Source: CAWFFV01 sp963814985 (GTDB lineage: Bacteria; Chloroflexota; Ktedonobacteria; Ktedonobacterales; Ktedonobacteraceae). Taken from it: a stretch of DNA of 5,882 bases. Below the pieces are notes generated by a model. The model did not search any database. It had not been told where the DNA came from and was given only the letters and a program-made list of their open reading frames with translations. Position numbers and translations under genes: made by a program. Below, in pieces: positions 1-5,882 of this stretch. Location of the stretch: the NCBI GenBank assembly GCA_963814985.1, contig CAWFFV010000049.1:1-5882 (forward strand). Reading direction: 5' to 3'. The number at the start of each line of letters is the position of its first letter. Position 1 is the stretch's first letter.

Positions 1-2054
1 TGGCGACCGAGGTCGTCTTTCTCGGCATGGTCTTTCTCTTAGGCTGGCTGCGCTCTTACGGTCCGGATATCCGCTCGTATGAGATGTTTATGGATGAAGG
101 CTTTATTGCGGCCATTATGCGTAGTCAGCATTTCCCGCCTAATGATATGTGGTTTGCAGGTTATCCCATCAACTACTATTACTATGCTCACTTCACTATT
201 GCATTACTGGCGAAACTGCTAGGGCAAACTCCCTCTATTGCCTTTAACTGTGGTATCTGCATCTTCTTTGGACTAACCGCTGTGAATCTATTTGGTGTAA
301 CCTGCAACATTGTCTCCTGGGCGCGTTACCTTCGTACACGTGTAAACACGGGGCTGGATGAAGTAGAGCGACCTGATACGATACATCCGCCGCTCTTGCA
401 TGGAATCCCTTACGGATTGCTCACTATACTGATGGGGCTTATACTGGGCAATCTTGCCGCGACGCAACAGTGGTGGAAAACTCATGGTGATATGGTACCT
501 TTTGACTGGTTTGCTCCCTCGCGTGTGATCGATAAAACCATTAACGAATTCCCTGCCTTTAGTTTCTTACTATCCTGCTTCCATGCGCATGTTCTGGCTC
601 TGGCCTTTACTATTCTGGGCATAGGTCTTGCCTTCAACCTGTTCCTGGAAGCAGACGGTAAAGGCCTCTTTGTCTTTGGTCGTGGCTGGCGGTTGCCATT
701 TACTCTCATAATGACAGCTCTTGTAATCGGTGGCCTCTTTACTATGAATGGTTGGGACTTTCCGACCTATATTGGATTAACTATTCTCTGCATTGGAGTA
801 CAGCAATGGCTTGCATATAATGCACGTTTCGGTCTGGCTGTGCTGCTTGACATATTCATTGCAGGAGCATCTCTGCTTGCTCTTTCATTGCTTCTCTATT
901 TTCCTTTCTATCTTAGCTTTATTTCACCATCGCAAGGGATTGGTATTGTTGCTGCCACTGATCGTTCTCAACTGAGTGATGAGCTATTGATTTACGGACT
1001 CTTTGCCTTTGTCTTTCTCTCACTCTTGCTGGCGAGTGCCTGGAAGCGCCCACTTTTTGCTCTCCGAGACACACATAAAGATCTGCTGAGTCGTCGTTCA
1101 GCCAGTATTATTTTGTTAGTGGCTCTTGGAGGCGTTCTGCTGCTAGTGTTGTTGCAGAACAGTACAACGTTTGTCGTTGCAACCTGCATCGTTGTATTGG
1201 GCATAATATTGATATTTTACAACATCGGTGATCGTTCCCATGCTTTTACGCTCTTACTGGGTGCCATTGCTTTTGGTCTTGTGGCAATATGTGAAATATT
1301 TTTTCTCAAAGATGTCTTTGCAGGCAATTATCCACGTATGAATACCGTCTTTAAGTTTTATTTTCAGGCATGGGCACTCCTCTCCATTACCTCTGGAGCA
1401 GGACTCTTCTTCATCCTGGGAAGTTTTCGTCCTGAAAAGGCAGTCTCTCTCGTTGAGCGCCAGATACGACGCGGTGGAAAGGCGCTATGGTGCGCAGGTT
1501 TGCTTCTGTTGATATTGGCAGGCATGGTATATCCGCTTGCAGCACCTTATGCACGTTATGTACAACTTGGTCCAAATGGAGGCTATGTGCTACAACGCAC
1601 AAACAGCCTGGATGGGTTATCCTATCTGCAATCTGATCCCAGCAGTCCTGGTGACTATGCGGCGATTTGCTGGCTGAATGTCAATGTGCAGGGCGATCCT
1701 GTGATAGTAGAGGCGGTTGGACCAGATTATAGCGTGTATGGGCGTATTTCAGCGTTTACAGGTTTGCCGACTCTGATGGGATGGGTTGGCCATGAATACC
1801 AGTGGCGTGTAAACTGGCTGAATAATAGTAGTAATGCTATTAACTTCAATCAGCGCCAGGCAGACGTTGATACAATCTACACTAATACAAATCCAGAGCT
1901 TGTTTTATTTAGTATGGCTCGTTACCAGGCCCAATATCTCTATGTTGGGCCTTTAGAATACCAGAAATATCCGATGGCGAATTTGCGTCGTTTCAGTGCA
2001 TTTATGCAAGTTGTCTACAATGCTAACGGTGTAACCATCTACAAAGTGCGATAG
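1..2054 (+). CDS. Chlor_Arch_YYY / DUF2298 family polytopic membrane protein (5' end outside window)
   Basis: Large integral membrane protein, probably GT-C-like and concerned with lipid-linked sugars; the biochemical role of the family is unknown. The reading frame is open to the left edge (first whole codon at 3), so the gene is 5'-truncated by the window. The first ATG (27) has no ribosome binding site, and the codons before it encode TEVVFLG, which fits the conserved helix of the family. Numbering from that ATG, I see E19..M22-D23, FPPNDMWFAG (36-45) and INYYYYAH (48-55), the tyrosine signature that names the family. About ten hydrophobic segments follow. RMNTVFKFYFQAW starts at R437. A hydrophilic C-terminal part carries AICWLN (W549), GRISAFTGLPTLMGW (from G572) and HEYQWR (589-594), all typical of DUF2298. 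The family is usually about 700-900 residues, so a modest N-terminal part is probably missing. It lies 48 bases before the Agl23-like gene, probably in the same operon. Family assignment is firm; function is inferred. Confidence 0.87.
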   Translation, partial: ATEVVFLGMVFLLGWLRSYGPDIRSYEMFMDEGFIAAIMRSQHFPPNDMWFAGYPINYYYYAHFTIALLAKLLGQTPSIAFNCGICIFFGLTAVNLFGVTCNIVSWARYLRTRVNTGLDEVERPDTIHPPLLHGIPYGLLTILMGLILGNLAATQQWWKTHGDMVPFDWFAPSRVIDKTINEFPAFSFLLSCFHAHVLALAFTILGIGLAFNLFLEADGKGLFVFGRGWRLPFTLIMTALVIGGLFTMNGWDFPTYIGLTILCIGVQQWLAYNARFGLAVLLDIFIAGASLLALSLLLYFPFYLSFISPSQGIGIVAATDRSQLSDELLIYGLFAFVFLSLLLASAWKRPLFALRDTHKDLLSRRSASIILLVALGGVLLLVLLQNSTTFVVATCIVVLGIILIFYNIGDRSHAFTLLLGAIAFGLVAICEIFFLKDVFAGNYPRMNTVFKFYFQAWALLSITSGAGLFFILGSFRPEKAVSLVERQIRRGGKALWCAGLLLLILAGMVYPLAAPYARYVQLGPNGGYVLQRTNSLDGLSYLQSDPSSPGDYAAICWLNVNVQGDPVIVEAVGPDYSVYGRISAFTGLPTLMGWVGHEYQWRVNWLNNSSNAINFNQRQADVDTIYTNTNPELVLFSMARYQAQYLYVGPLEYQKYPMANLRRFSAFMQVVYNANGVTIYKVR

Positions 2055-2087
2055 GATGTATTGTAATAGCATAAGGAAGTCTAAGCT

Positions 2088-2097
2088 GGGAGGAAAG
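2088..2097 (+). promoter_or_regulatory. Ribosome binding site deciding the TTG start of the Agl23-like gene
   Basis: GGGAGGAAAG contains a strong GGAGG core at 2089-2093, nine bases before the TTG at 2103. In-frame stops at 2064, 2067 and 2082 exclude any start further upstream, and TTG is the first start-type codon after them. The next in-frame alternative, a GTG at residue 43, has no comparable site. This supports translation from an unusual TTG codon. Confidence 0.75.
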
Positions 2098-2102
2098 ATC
2101 CT

Positions 2103-4502
2103 TTGAAGAGTTATGAAGCTGAACCGCATGATCTTGTAACGACAACGCCTCCTGATGGGGAGAATGGAGAACTGGAGCCGGATACGAAGAGTGTCGAAGA
2201 GACGGAGGATGTCGATGCGTCAGAGTTTGTGGCGTCTGAGGGAGAAAAGGTTAAAATACCTCAACGCTACAGGTTCGTTGCTCCCACACGTGAACAACTA
2301 ATCGCCTGGGCACCTTTTTGGGGAATTATTCTCCTGGGAGCTATCTTGCGCTTCTGGGGTCTTGGCGATAAGCCATTGCATCATGATGAGAGTCTCCATG
2401 CGTATTTTTCGTTACAACTCATGCACGATATGGAGAATTGGGCATCATGTTTCAGCCCAACGGTGTCCTGTTATCGCTATGATCCGCTGCTGCATGGACC
2501 ATTTCAGTTTCATATCATTGCACTTGTCTACAAAATCAGCCAGATATTGGGTGTTTATGATCATGGCGTGAATACTTTTACGGTACGTATCCCAGCCGCT
2601 ACACTGGGAACTGTTATTGTAGGTCTACCATATTTTTTGCGAAACTATCTCGGAAAAACTGCTACGTGGTTGGCCTGTTTCTTCCTCGCAGTTTCTCCAA
2701 GCATGGTCTACTTTTCGCGCTTTGCCCGCGAAGATATCTACATGGCCTGTTTTACCTTGTTGCTGATTGTCGCTGTGGGATGTTATGTTCGTAGCCGCAA
2801 GATGCGCTGGCTGGTTATCGCTGCCCTGGCTTTTACGCTCTCCTATGCAACCAAAGAGGCAACCTTTTTGACCGTCGCGGTTTTTGGCAGCTTCTTTGTT
2901 GCCTTGATAGCGTGGGAATTGGGTCTAAAGTGGCCGCTGCGTGCGCGTGTTCGCTCGGATGCGCCTTTTGTCAAATATCTTCCACGAACGGGTGCACCTG
3001 TTGCTGTGCTACTCTACTTTGTGATCCTTGCACCGATTGCGAAAGTGCTTTTCGGTTGGATGAAGAATCTTTCCATCTATATTACTGCTTCTAAGGAAAA
3101 TACGAGTATAGCGGACGTTTATGTGCAGGGCCTTAAGGAGAATACGGTTGCCATTGTGCCGTGGATTGGTATTGCACTGGGTATCTATGTGCTGAGTATT
3201 CTTGCTCGGGAGATCTTTGGCAGGATGCCGTTGCCAGGACGACGTGGTCTTGCTAAGAAAATTGATCCTGAGAAGCAACCACTGCTCGATACTATCTTCA
3301 CTATGCCCTGGATACACTGGTTCTTCGCACTCCTGGCTGGTTGGGCCGTGTTCCTGATCCTGTTTACAGTGCTCTTTACCAACATTCGTGGTGGTATTGG
3401 TGATGGTATCTGGCAAGGTTTGTATTACTGGTTGCAGCAGCAACAGGTAGCTCGTGGTGGTCAGCCCTGGTATTACTATCTGTTACTCATTCCTCTCTAT
3501 GAGCAGGTTGGTCTCGTTTTTGGTCTGGTTGGGGTGGTTCGTTGTCTCTTGCGTCCCACGCGTCTGCGACTCTTCCTGGTGTACTGGTTTCTGGGAAATG
3601 TTTTTATCTACTCGTGGGCAGCAGAAAAGATGCCCTGGTTGATGATTTATATAACCATGCCAATGATGCTACTGGCCGCAATTGGTCTGGAACCGGCTAT
3701 AGTAACTGTCATTGATTTTGTAAAGAGCAGATTTGCTGCTCAAGGTTCGGTGCCGGTAGCAACGGATAGAGAAGCAGGTAGCATACCTGTGCAGGAACCA
3801 CGATTACGGCCCAAAGTAGGAACTCTTGCGGGTATTACATCTATGATCAGTGTAGTGTTGGCTGTATTGTTGTTAGTGCTTACACTTCACAATATGTATG
3901 AAGTCACGTATGTTCACGCTGCTGATGGACCGCATGAAATGATGATTTATGTGCAGACGACGACAGATGTGAATATTGTGATGTCGAAGGTGGATGCCCT
4001 CGACCAGAAACTCTATGCTGGTAAGCACCTCTTACCGATTGGCCTGATGGATGATGCAACATGGCCATTTGCCTGGTATCTACGCGACTATACCAATATC
4101 TGTTTCAATTTCCCAAGTGGTTGTTCTACAACGGCTAAAAATATGCAAGTGATTATCACTGGTGGGGATAATCTGTACACGGCTCAATCGCAATACGGAG
4201 CGCAAGCTGGCTATGCGTTTCACCAGTATCAGCTGCGTAGCTGGTGGGATGAAGGTTACAAGCCACCTGCCTGTGTACCAGGCAAGACGAATAATTGTGA
4301 TGGTCAACCAACATGGGGTGGTGTGGGTCCCTGGCTCTGGCTAAGTTATGGTGACAACCCGCCACCCAATGCCAAATTTGACCCTGGTCTGGCTGTTAAG
4401 AACGTCTGGCAATGGTGGTGGGAGCGTAAGGCAATTGGCAGCACGGATGGCGCATACGATATGGGGTTGTTTATCCGTAGTGGTCTGGGTGTGGCACCAT
4501 AA
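2103..4502 (+). CDS. Agl23-like membrane protein (TIGR03663-type, GT-C glycosyltransferase fold)
   Basis: Polytopic membrane protein of the family named after archaeal Agl23, which is linked to flipping of lipid-carried sugars in S-layer N-glycosylation; it resembles PMT/ArnT-type GT-C transferases. It starts at TTG behind a strong ribosome binding site. Residues 1-65 are acidic and rich in Thr, Glu and Asp, and are probably cytoplasmic. The first membrane segment is about 70-86, followed by RFWGLGDKPLHHDES, with H93, H94, D95 and E96 in the position of the GT-C first-loop acidic motif. RFAREDIYM supplies E210-D211, a second acidic pair, and YATKEATF follows. About ten more hydrophobic segments lead to AEKMPWLMIY (E508-W512), a hallmark of this family. 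The last membrane segment is about 576-596. The C-terminal 200 residues look extracytoplasmic, with EMMIYVQTTTDV as in relatives and cysteines at 667, 674, 724 and 732. Its length is normal for the family. It probably works with the protein encoded upstream. Family assignment is strong; the reaction and substrate are not known. Confidence 0.87.
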   Translation: MKSYEAEPHDLVTTTPPDGENGELEPDTKSVEETEDVDASEFVASEGEKVKIPQRYRFVAPTREQLIAWAPFWGIILLGAILRFWGLGDKPLHHDESLHAYFSLQLMHDMENWASCFSPTVSCYRYDPLLHGPFQFHIIALVYKISQILGVYDHGVNTFTVRIPAATLGTVIVGLPYFLRNYLGKTATWLACFFLAVSPSMVYFSRFAREDIYMACFTLLLIVAVGCYVRSRKMRWLVIAALAFTLSYATKEATFLTVAVFGSFFVALIAWELGLKWPLRARVRSDAPFVKYLPRTGAPVAVLLYFVILAPIAKVLFGWMKNLSIYITASKENTSIADVYVQGLKENTVAIVPWIGIALGIYVLSILAREIFGRMPLPGRRGLAKKIDPEKQPLLDTIFTMPWIHWFFALLAGWAVFLILFTVLFTNIRGGIGDGIWQGLYYWLQQQQVARGGQPWYYYLLLIPLYEQVGLVFGLVGVVRCLLRPTRLRLFLVYWFLGNVFIYSWAAEKMPWLMIYITMPMMLLAAIGLEPAIVTVIDFVKSRFAAQGSVPVATDREAGSIPVQEPRLRPKVGTLAGITSMISVVLAVLLLVLTLHNMYEVTYVHAADGPHEMMIYVQTTTDVNIVMSKVDALDQKLYAGKHLLPIGLMDDATWPFAWYLRDYTNICFNFPSGCSTTAKNMQVIITGGDNLYTAQSQYGAQAGYAFHQYQLRSWWDEGYKPPACVPGKTNNCDGQPTWGGVGPWLWLSYGDNPPPNAKFDPGLAVKNVWQWWWERKAIGSTDGAYDMGLFIRSGLGVAP

Positions 4503-4515
4503 GAGAGATTAGGCG

Positions 4516-4560
4516 ATATCGCGCTCTTGGGCGTAAAGTAGTATGTCTGGAGCGCGATAT
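4516..4560. terminator. Perfect 11-bp inverted repeat between convergent genes, candidate bidirectional terminator
   Basis: ATATCGCGCTC (4516-4526) is matched exactly by GAGCGCGATAT (4550-4560), with a 23-base loop. The hairpin starts 13 bases after the stop of the Agl23-like gene and ends 7 bases before the stop of the convergent HD-domain gene, which is where a shared terminator would sit. Neither strand has a clear run of U after the stem, and the loop is long, so a classical intrinsic terminator is not proven; it could be an mRNA 3'-end stabiliser instead. The left arm also overlaps a perfect 10-bp palindrome, GCGATATCGC (4513-4522). Confidence 0.5.
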
Positions 4561-4567
4561 GGTGTGA

Positions 4568-5104
4568 TTACTTTCCCTGCCAAACTATCCTTGCATGTGA
4601 TTCCCTGGCAATTTCGCTGGCTATATCGTCAATTTTCATATAGTCTTGCCAGATCTCTTCATGGGTCTGCTTCGAAATTTGCTGTGAAATGGCCATTTCT
4701 AGCGCTTCGTCTCGTGCGCCTTTCCATATGGTATCAGCGAAAGCTACTAATAAATCTTCTAGCTGTATGGATGGTTCCTGTTGCCAGCGACCATGTGTGC
4801 GAGCGAAACGGACATAGTTTTCTGGTATACCATTTTTAGTGAGGATATTCGGACCAATTTCTTCGTGTTGCTGTCCTGGACCTGTGAGTTCATGAGTGTA
4901 GACGGTTTTACCAATATCATGGCTAGCAGCACCAATAAGCACCGCTTGTTTATCGTATTGAAGGTTGGGCCACTGCTCCTCTAGTTTTTTTGTGATCGTG
5001 ATGGCAACATCATGTACGACAGTCAGGTGTGCCATAAGCCTGGGAGGAGCGTTGAGCTTGTAAAGCAGTTCCGTAATTTCTGGTGGTAGGGCCTGGAATA
5101 GCAT
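4568..5104 (-). CDS. HD-domain (HDIG-type) phosphohydrolase
   Basis: Small soluble protein (178 aa) of the HD superfamily, metal-dependent phosphohydrolases that act on nucleotides or other phosphate esters; the substrate cannot be told from the sequence. The metal-binding pattern is complete. H26 and H31 lie in AHLTVVHDVA, followed by H62-D63 in SHDIGK, H80 in QQHEEIG, H104 in RTHGRW and D124 in AFADTIW. The extra histidines (80 and 104) suggest a site that could bind two metals. There is no signal peptide or membrane segment, so it should be cytoplasmic, and no output or sensor domain is attached. The ATG start follows AGAGGA at 8 bases. It lies 28 bases after the sigma factor gene on the same strand, so it is probably co-transcribed with it, and it is convergent with the Agl23-like gene. 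It might modulate a nucleotide signal tied to the sigma factor, but that is only a guess from position. Superfamily assignment is strong. Confidence 0.87.
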   Translation of the reverse strand: MLFQALPPEITELLYKLNAPPRLMAHLTVVHDVAITITKKLEEQWPNLQYDKQAVLIGAASHDIGKTVYTHELTGPGQQHEEIGPNILTKNGIPENYVRFARTHGRWQQEPSIQLEDLLVAFADTIWKGARDEALEMAISQQISKQTHEEIWQDYMKIDDIASEIARESHARIVWQGK

Positions 5105-5112
5105 ATGTTGTA

Positions 5113-5118
5113 TCCTCT
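5113..5118 (-). promoter_or_regulatory. Ribosome binding site of the HD-domain gene
   Basis: Read on the minus strand this is AGAGGA, eight bases before the ATG at 5104. It lies inside the 28-base gap after the sigma factor stop codon, so the second gene has its own translation signal within a shared transcript. Confidence 0.7.
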
Positions 5119-5132
5119 TGCTCTCAGATGCA

Positions 5133-5774
5133 CTAAGAAGGTATCAGTTGTGCTTGTGTTGTGAGGGCAGTGCGCAACAGTGGACGAGCACGCTGAAAGT
5201 AAGATTTGGCCGTGTTCTCTGGAATGTGGAGGAGCTGTCCGATCTCCACAAACGTTAATTCCTTTGTGTAGCGCAAAAACACAATGTGGCGAAATTTGGG
5301 CGGCAGGTCCTGGATGGCCTGGTGAAGCGTACATTGCAGGTCAGAATGTTCAGCGATCTCCTCCGGGAGTGGGTGAGGGTCTGATAGCATTTCCAACATC
5401 GACCACTCGTTTTCGCCTTCGTCTAACTCCAGTTCAGAGAAAAGGATGGGGCGCTTCTTACGCTGTTCATCGATGCAACGGTTCCATGCCACCTGAAAAA
5501 GCCAGGCTTTGAGAGGTTCTTTCGTGTGAAGTGTTGAGAGGTTTGTACTAAGTTTGGGTATGGATAAATACAACTGAAAGAAAACATGTTGTAAGACATC
5601 CCACGATTGCTCATAGTCGCCGAGGCGGTAGTGAATAAAGTTGAATAATGGTGTATGGTAGCGATGAACCAGAGCTTCAAAGGCACTGTCATCACCTTTC
5701 AGTGCCTGTTCCAGCAAGACATTATCAGGAATTTCTTGGGGCTGTGCAGAGATGTGTTCTCGTAGGTAGTCCAT
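5133..5774 (-). CDS. ECF-type RNA polymerase sigma-70 factor
   Basis: Directs RNA polymerase core to a specific promoter set; it acts in the cytoplasm at DNA. The protein is 213 aa with the two-domain layout of ECF sigma factors. Region 2 spans about 20-110: LEQALKGDDSAFEALVHRYH begins it, DVLQHVFFQLYL (59-70) corresponds to the core-binding D..Q.VF..ly helix, and AWLFQVAWNRCIDEQRKKRP (90-109) to the -10 recognition segment. An acidic linker runs about 111-146. Region 4 spans about 147-203, with DLPPKFRHIVFLRY followed by a helix-turn-helix in LTFVEIGQLLHIPENTAKSY (173-192) that would read the -35 element. There is no SnoaL-like or other C-terminal extension, and no anti-sigma factor gene lies between it and the HD-domain gene 28 bases downstream. 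A spacer of about 12 residues (STNLSTLHTKEP, 76-87) between the core-binding helix and region 2.3 is slightly long. The start is the ATG at 5774, just after purine-rich sites. The ECF subgroup and target promoters are unknown. Confidence 0.9.
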   Translation of the reverse strand: MDYLREHISAQPQEIPDNVLLEQALKGDDSAFEALVHRYHTPLFNFIHYRLGDYEQSWDVLQHVFFQLYLSIPKLSTNLSTLHTKEPLKAWLFQVAWNRCIDEQRKKRPILFSELELDEGENEWSMLEMLSDPHPLPEEIAEHSDLQCTLHQAIQDLPPKFRHIVFLRYTKELTFVEIGQLLHIPENTAKSYFQRARPLLRTALTTQAQLIPS

Positions 5775-5777
5775 GGG

Positions 5778-5790
5778 TCCTCTATCCTTA
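5778..5790 (-). promoter_or_regulatory. Ribosome binding region of the sigma factor gene
   Basis: On the minus strand the bases read TAAGGATAGAGGA and offer two overlapping choices. AAGGA ends 11 bases before the ATG at 5774, and AGAGGA ends only 3 bases before it. Both are off the optimum spacing, which may mean modest translation. Either supports the ATG start. Confidence 0.55.
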
Positions 5791-5806
5791 CTTTCTTGGG
5801 TTTTCT

Positions 5807-5817
5807 CTTATATATAT
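5807..5817 (-). promoter_or_regulatory. Weak candidate -10 element upstream of the sigma factor gene
   Basis: An alternating AT tract on the minus strand ends in TATAAG (5812 to 5807), five of six matches to TATAAT. Initiation near 5800 would leave a leader of about 25 bases holding the ribosome binding region. I see no convincing -35 hexamer 16-19 bases upstream (only TAGCGC-like sequence), and no clear ECF-type AAC motif at the right distance, so this rests on one half-site in an AT-rich gap. Confidence 0.28.
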
Positions 5818-5882
5818 TCAGGATTATTAGCGCTAGAAGTTGTATTTTTTGGCCAGATGGAACTGGCTTCACTGATATCGTA

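Larger units (their letters stand above)
5775..5882. other. AT-rich intergenic region upstream of the sigma factor gene, cut by the window edge
   Basis: This stretch of at least 108 bases holds the ribosome binding region and possible promoter of the sigma factor gene. It also contains an 8-bp palindrome TAGCGCTA (5828-5835) and a small hairpin with 5-bp arms, GCCAG (5852-5856) and CTGGC (5863-5867), next to a run of six T (5845-5850). On the plus strand the T run comes before the hairpin, and on the minus strand the stem is followed by A, so it is not a terminator in either direction. No coding sequence is evident. Confidence 0.5.

Noticed and set aside
27..29. ATG at 27 as the true start of the first gene
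   Set aside because: There is no Shine-Dalgarno sequence before it, the frame is open to the window edge, and the upstream codons continue the conserved family helix.
3009..3443. 144-codon minus-strand open frame
   Set aside because: It lies wholly inside the Agl23-like gene, has low-complexity Thr/Gln/Asn-rich sequence with no recognisable domain, and is best explained as an antisense shadow.
4543..4839. 98-codon plus-strand open frame opposite the HD-domain gene
   Set aside because: It overlaps a gene with a complete HD motif set, has no ribosome binding site, and its sequence matches no family that I recognise.
5180..5512. 110-codon plus-strand open frame opposite the sigma factor
   Set aside because: It is antisense to the conserved regions 2 and 4 of the sigma factor and shows no domain or start signal of its own.
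5845..5867. T-run plus small hairpin as an intrinsic terminator
   Set aside because: The T-run precedes the stem on the plus strand and becomes an A-run after it on the minus strand, and the stem is only 5 bp, so the order is wrong for termination in both directions.

Overview
The window reads as a chromosomal segment of a Chloroflexota bacterium, most likely of the Ktedonobacteria type. The grounds are the adjacent pair of large membrane proteins of the Chlor_Arch_YYY (DUF2298) and Agl23-like families, which is typical of Chloroflexi and some archaea, the intermediate GC content by eye, and an ECF-type sigma factor of the kind that is abundant in that lineage. This taxonomic call comes from recalled family distribution, not from a search.

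Layout: about 4.5 kb on the plus strand carries two tandem genes. The first is the 3' portion (684 visible codons) of a Chlor_Arch_YYY polytopic membrane protein whose beginning lies outside the window. After 48 bases comes a 799-residue Agl23-like GT-C-fold membrane protein that starts at TTG behind a strong ribosome binding site. The two are probably co-transcribed and probably act together at the membrane in lipid-linked sugar transfer or flipping for a cell-surface glycan. That role is inferred from family and fold; no substrate can be read from the sequence.

On the minus strand lies a convergent two-gene unit: an ECF-like sigma-70 factor (213 aa) and, 28 bases downstream, an HD-domain (HDIG-type) phosphohydrolase (178 aa), with a good Shine-Dalgarno sequence in the gap. 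No anti-sigma factor is visible. The two convergent units are separated by 65 bases that contain a perfect 11-bp inverted repeat, a candidate shared terminator-like hairpin.

The last 108 bases, upstream of the sigma gene, are AT-rich and hold its ribosome binding site and a weak candidate promoter. I found no tRNA, rRNA, mobile element, CRISPR array or long repeat. No stretch over 300 bases lacks a gene.
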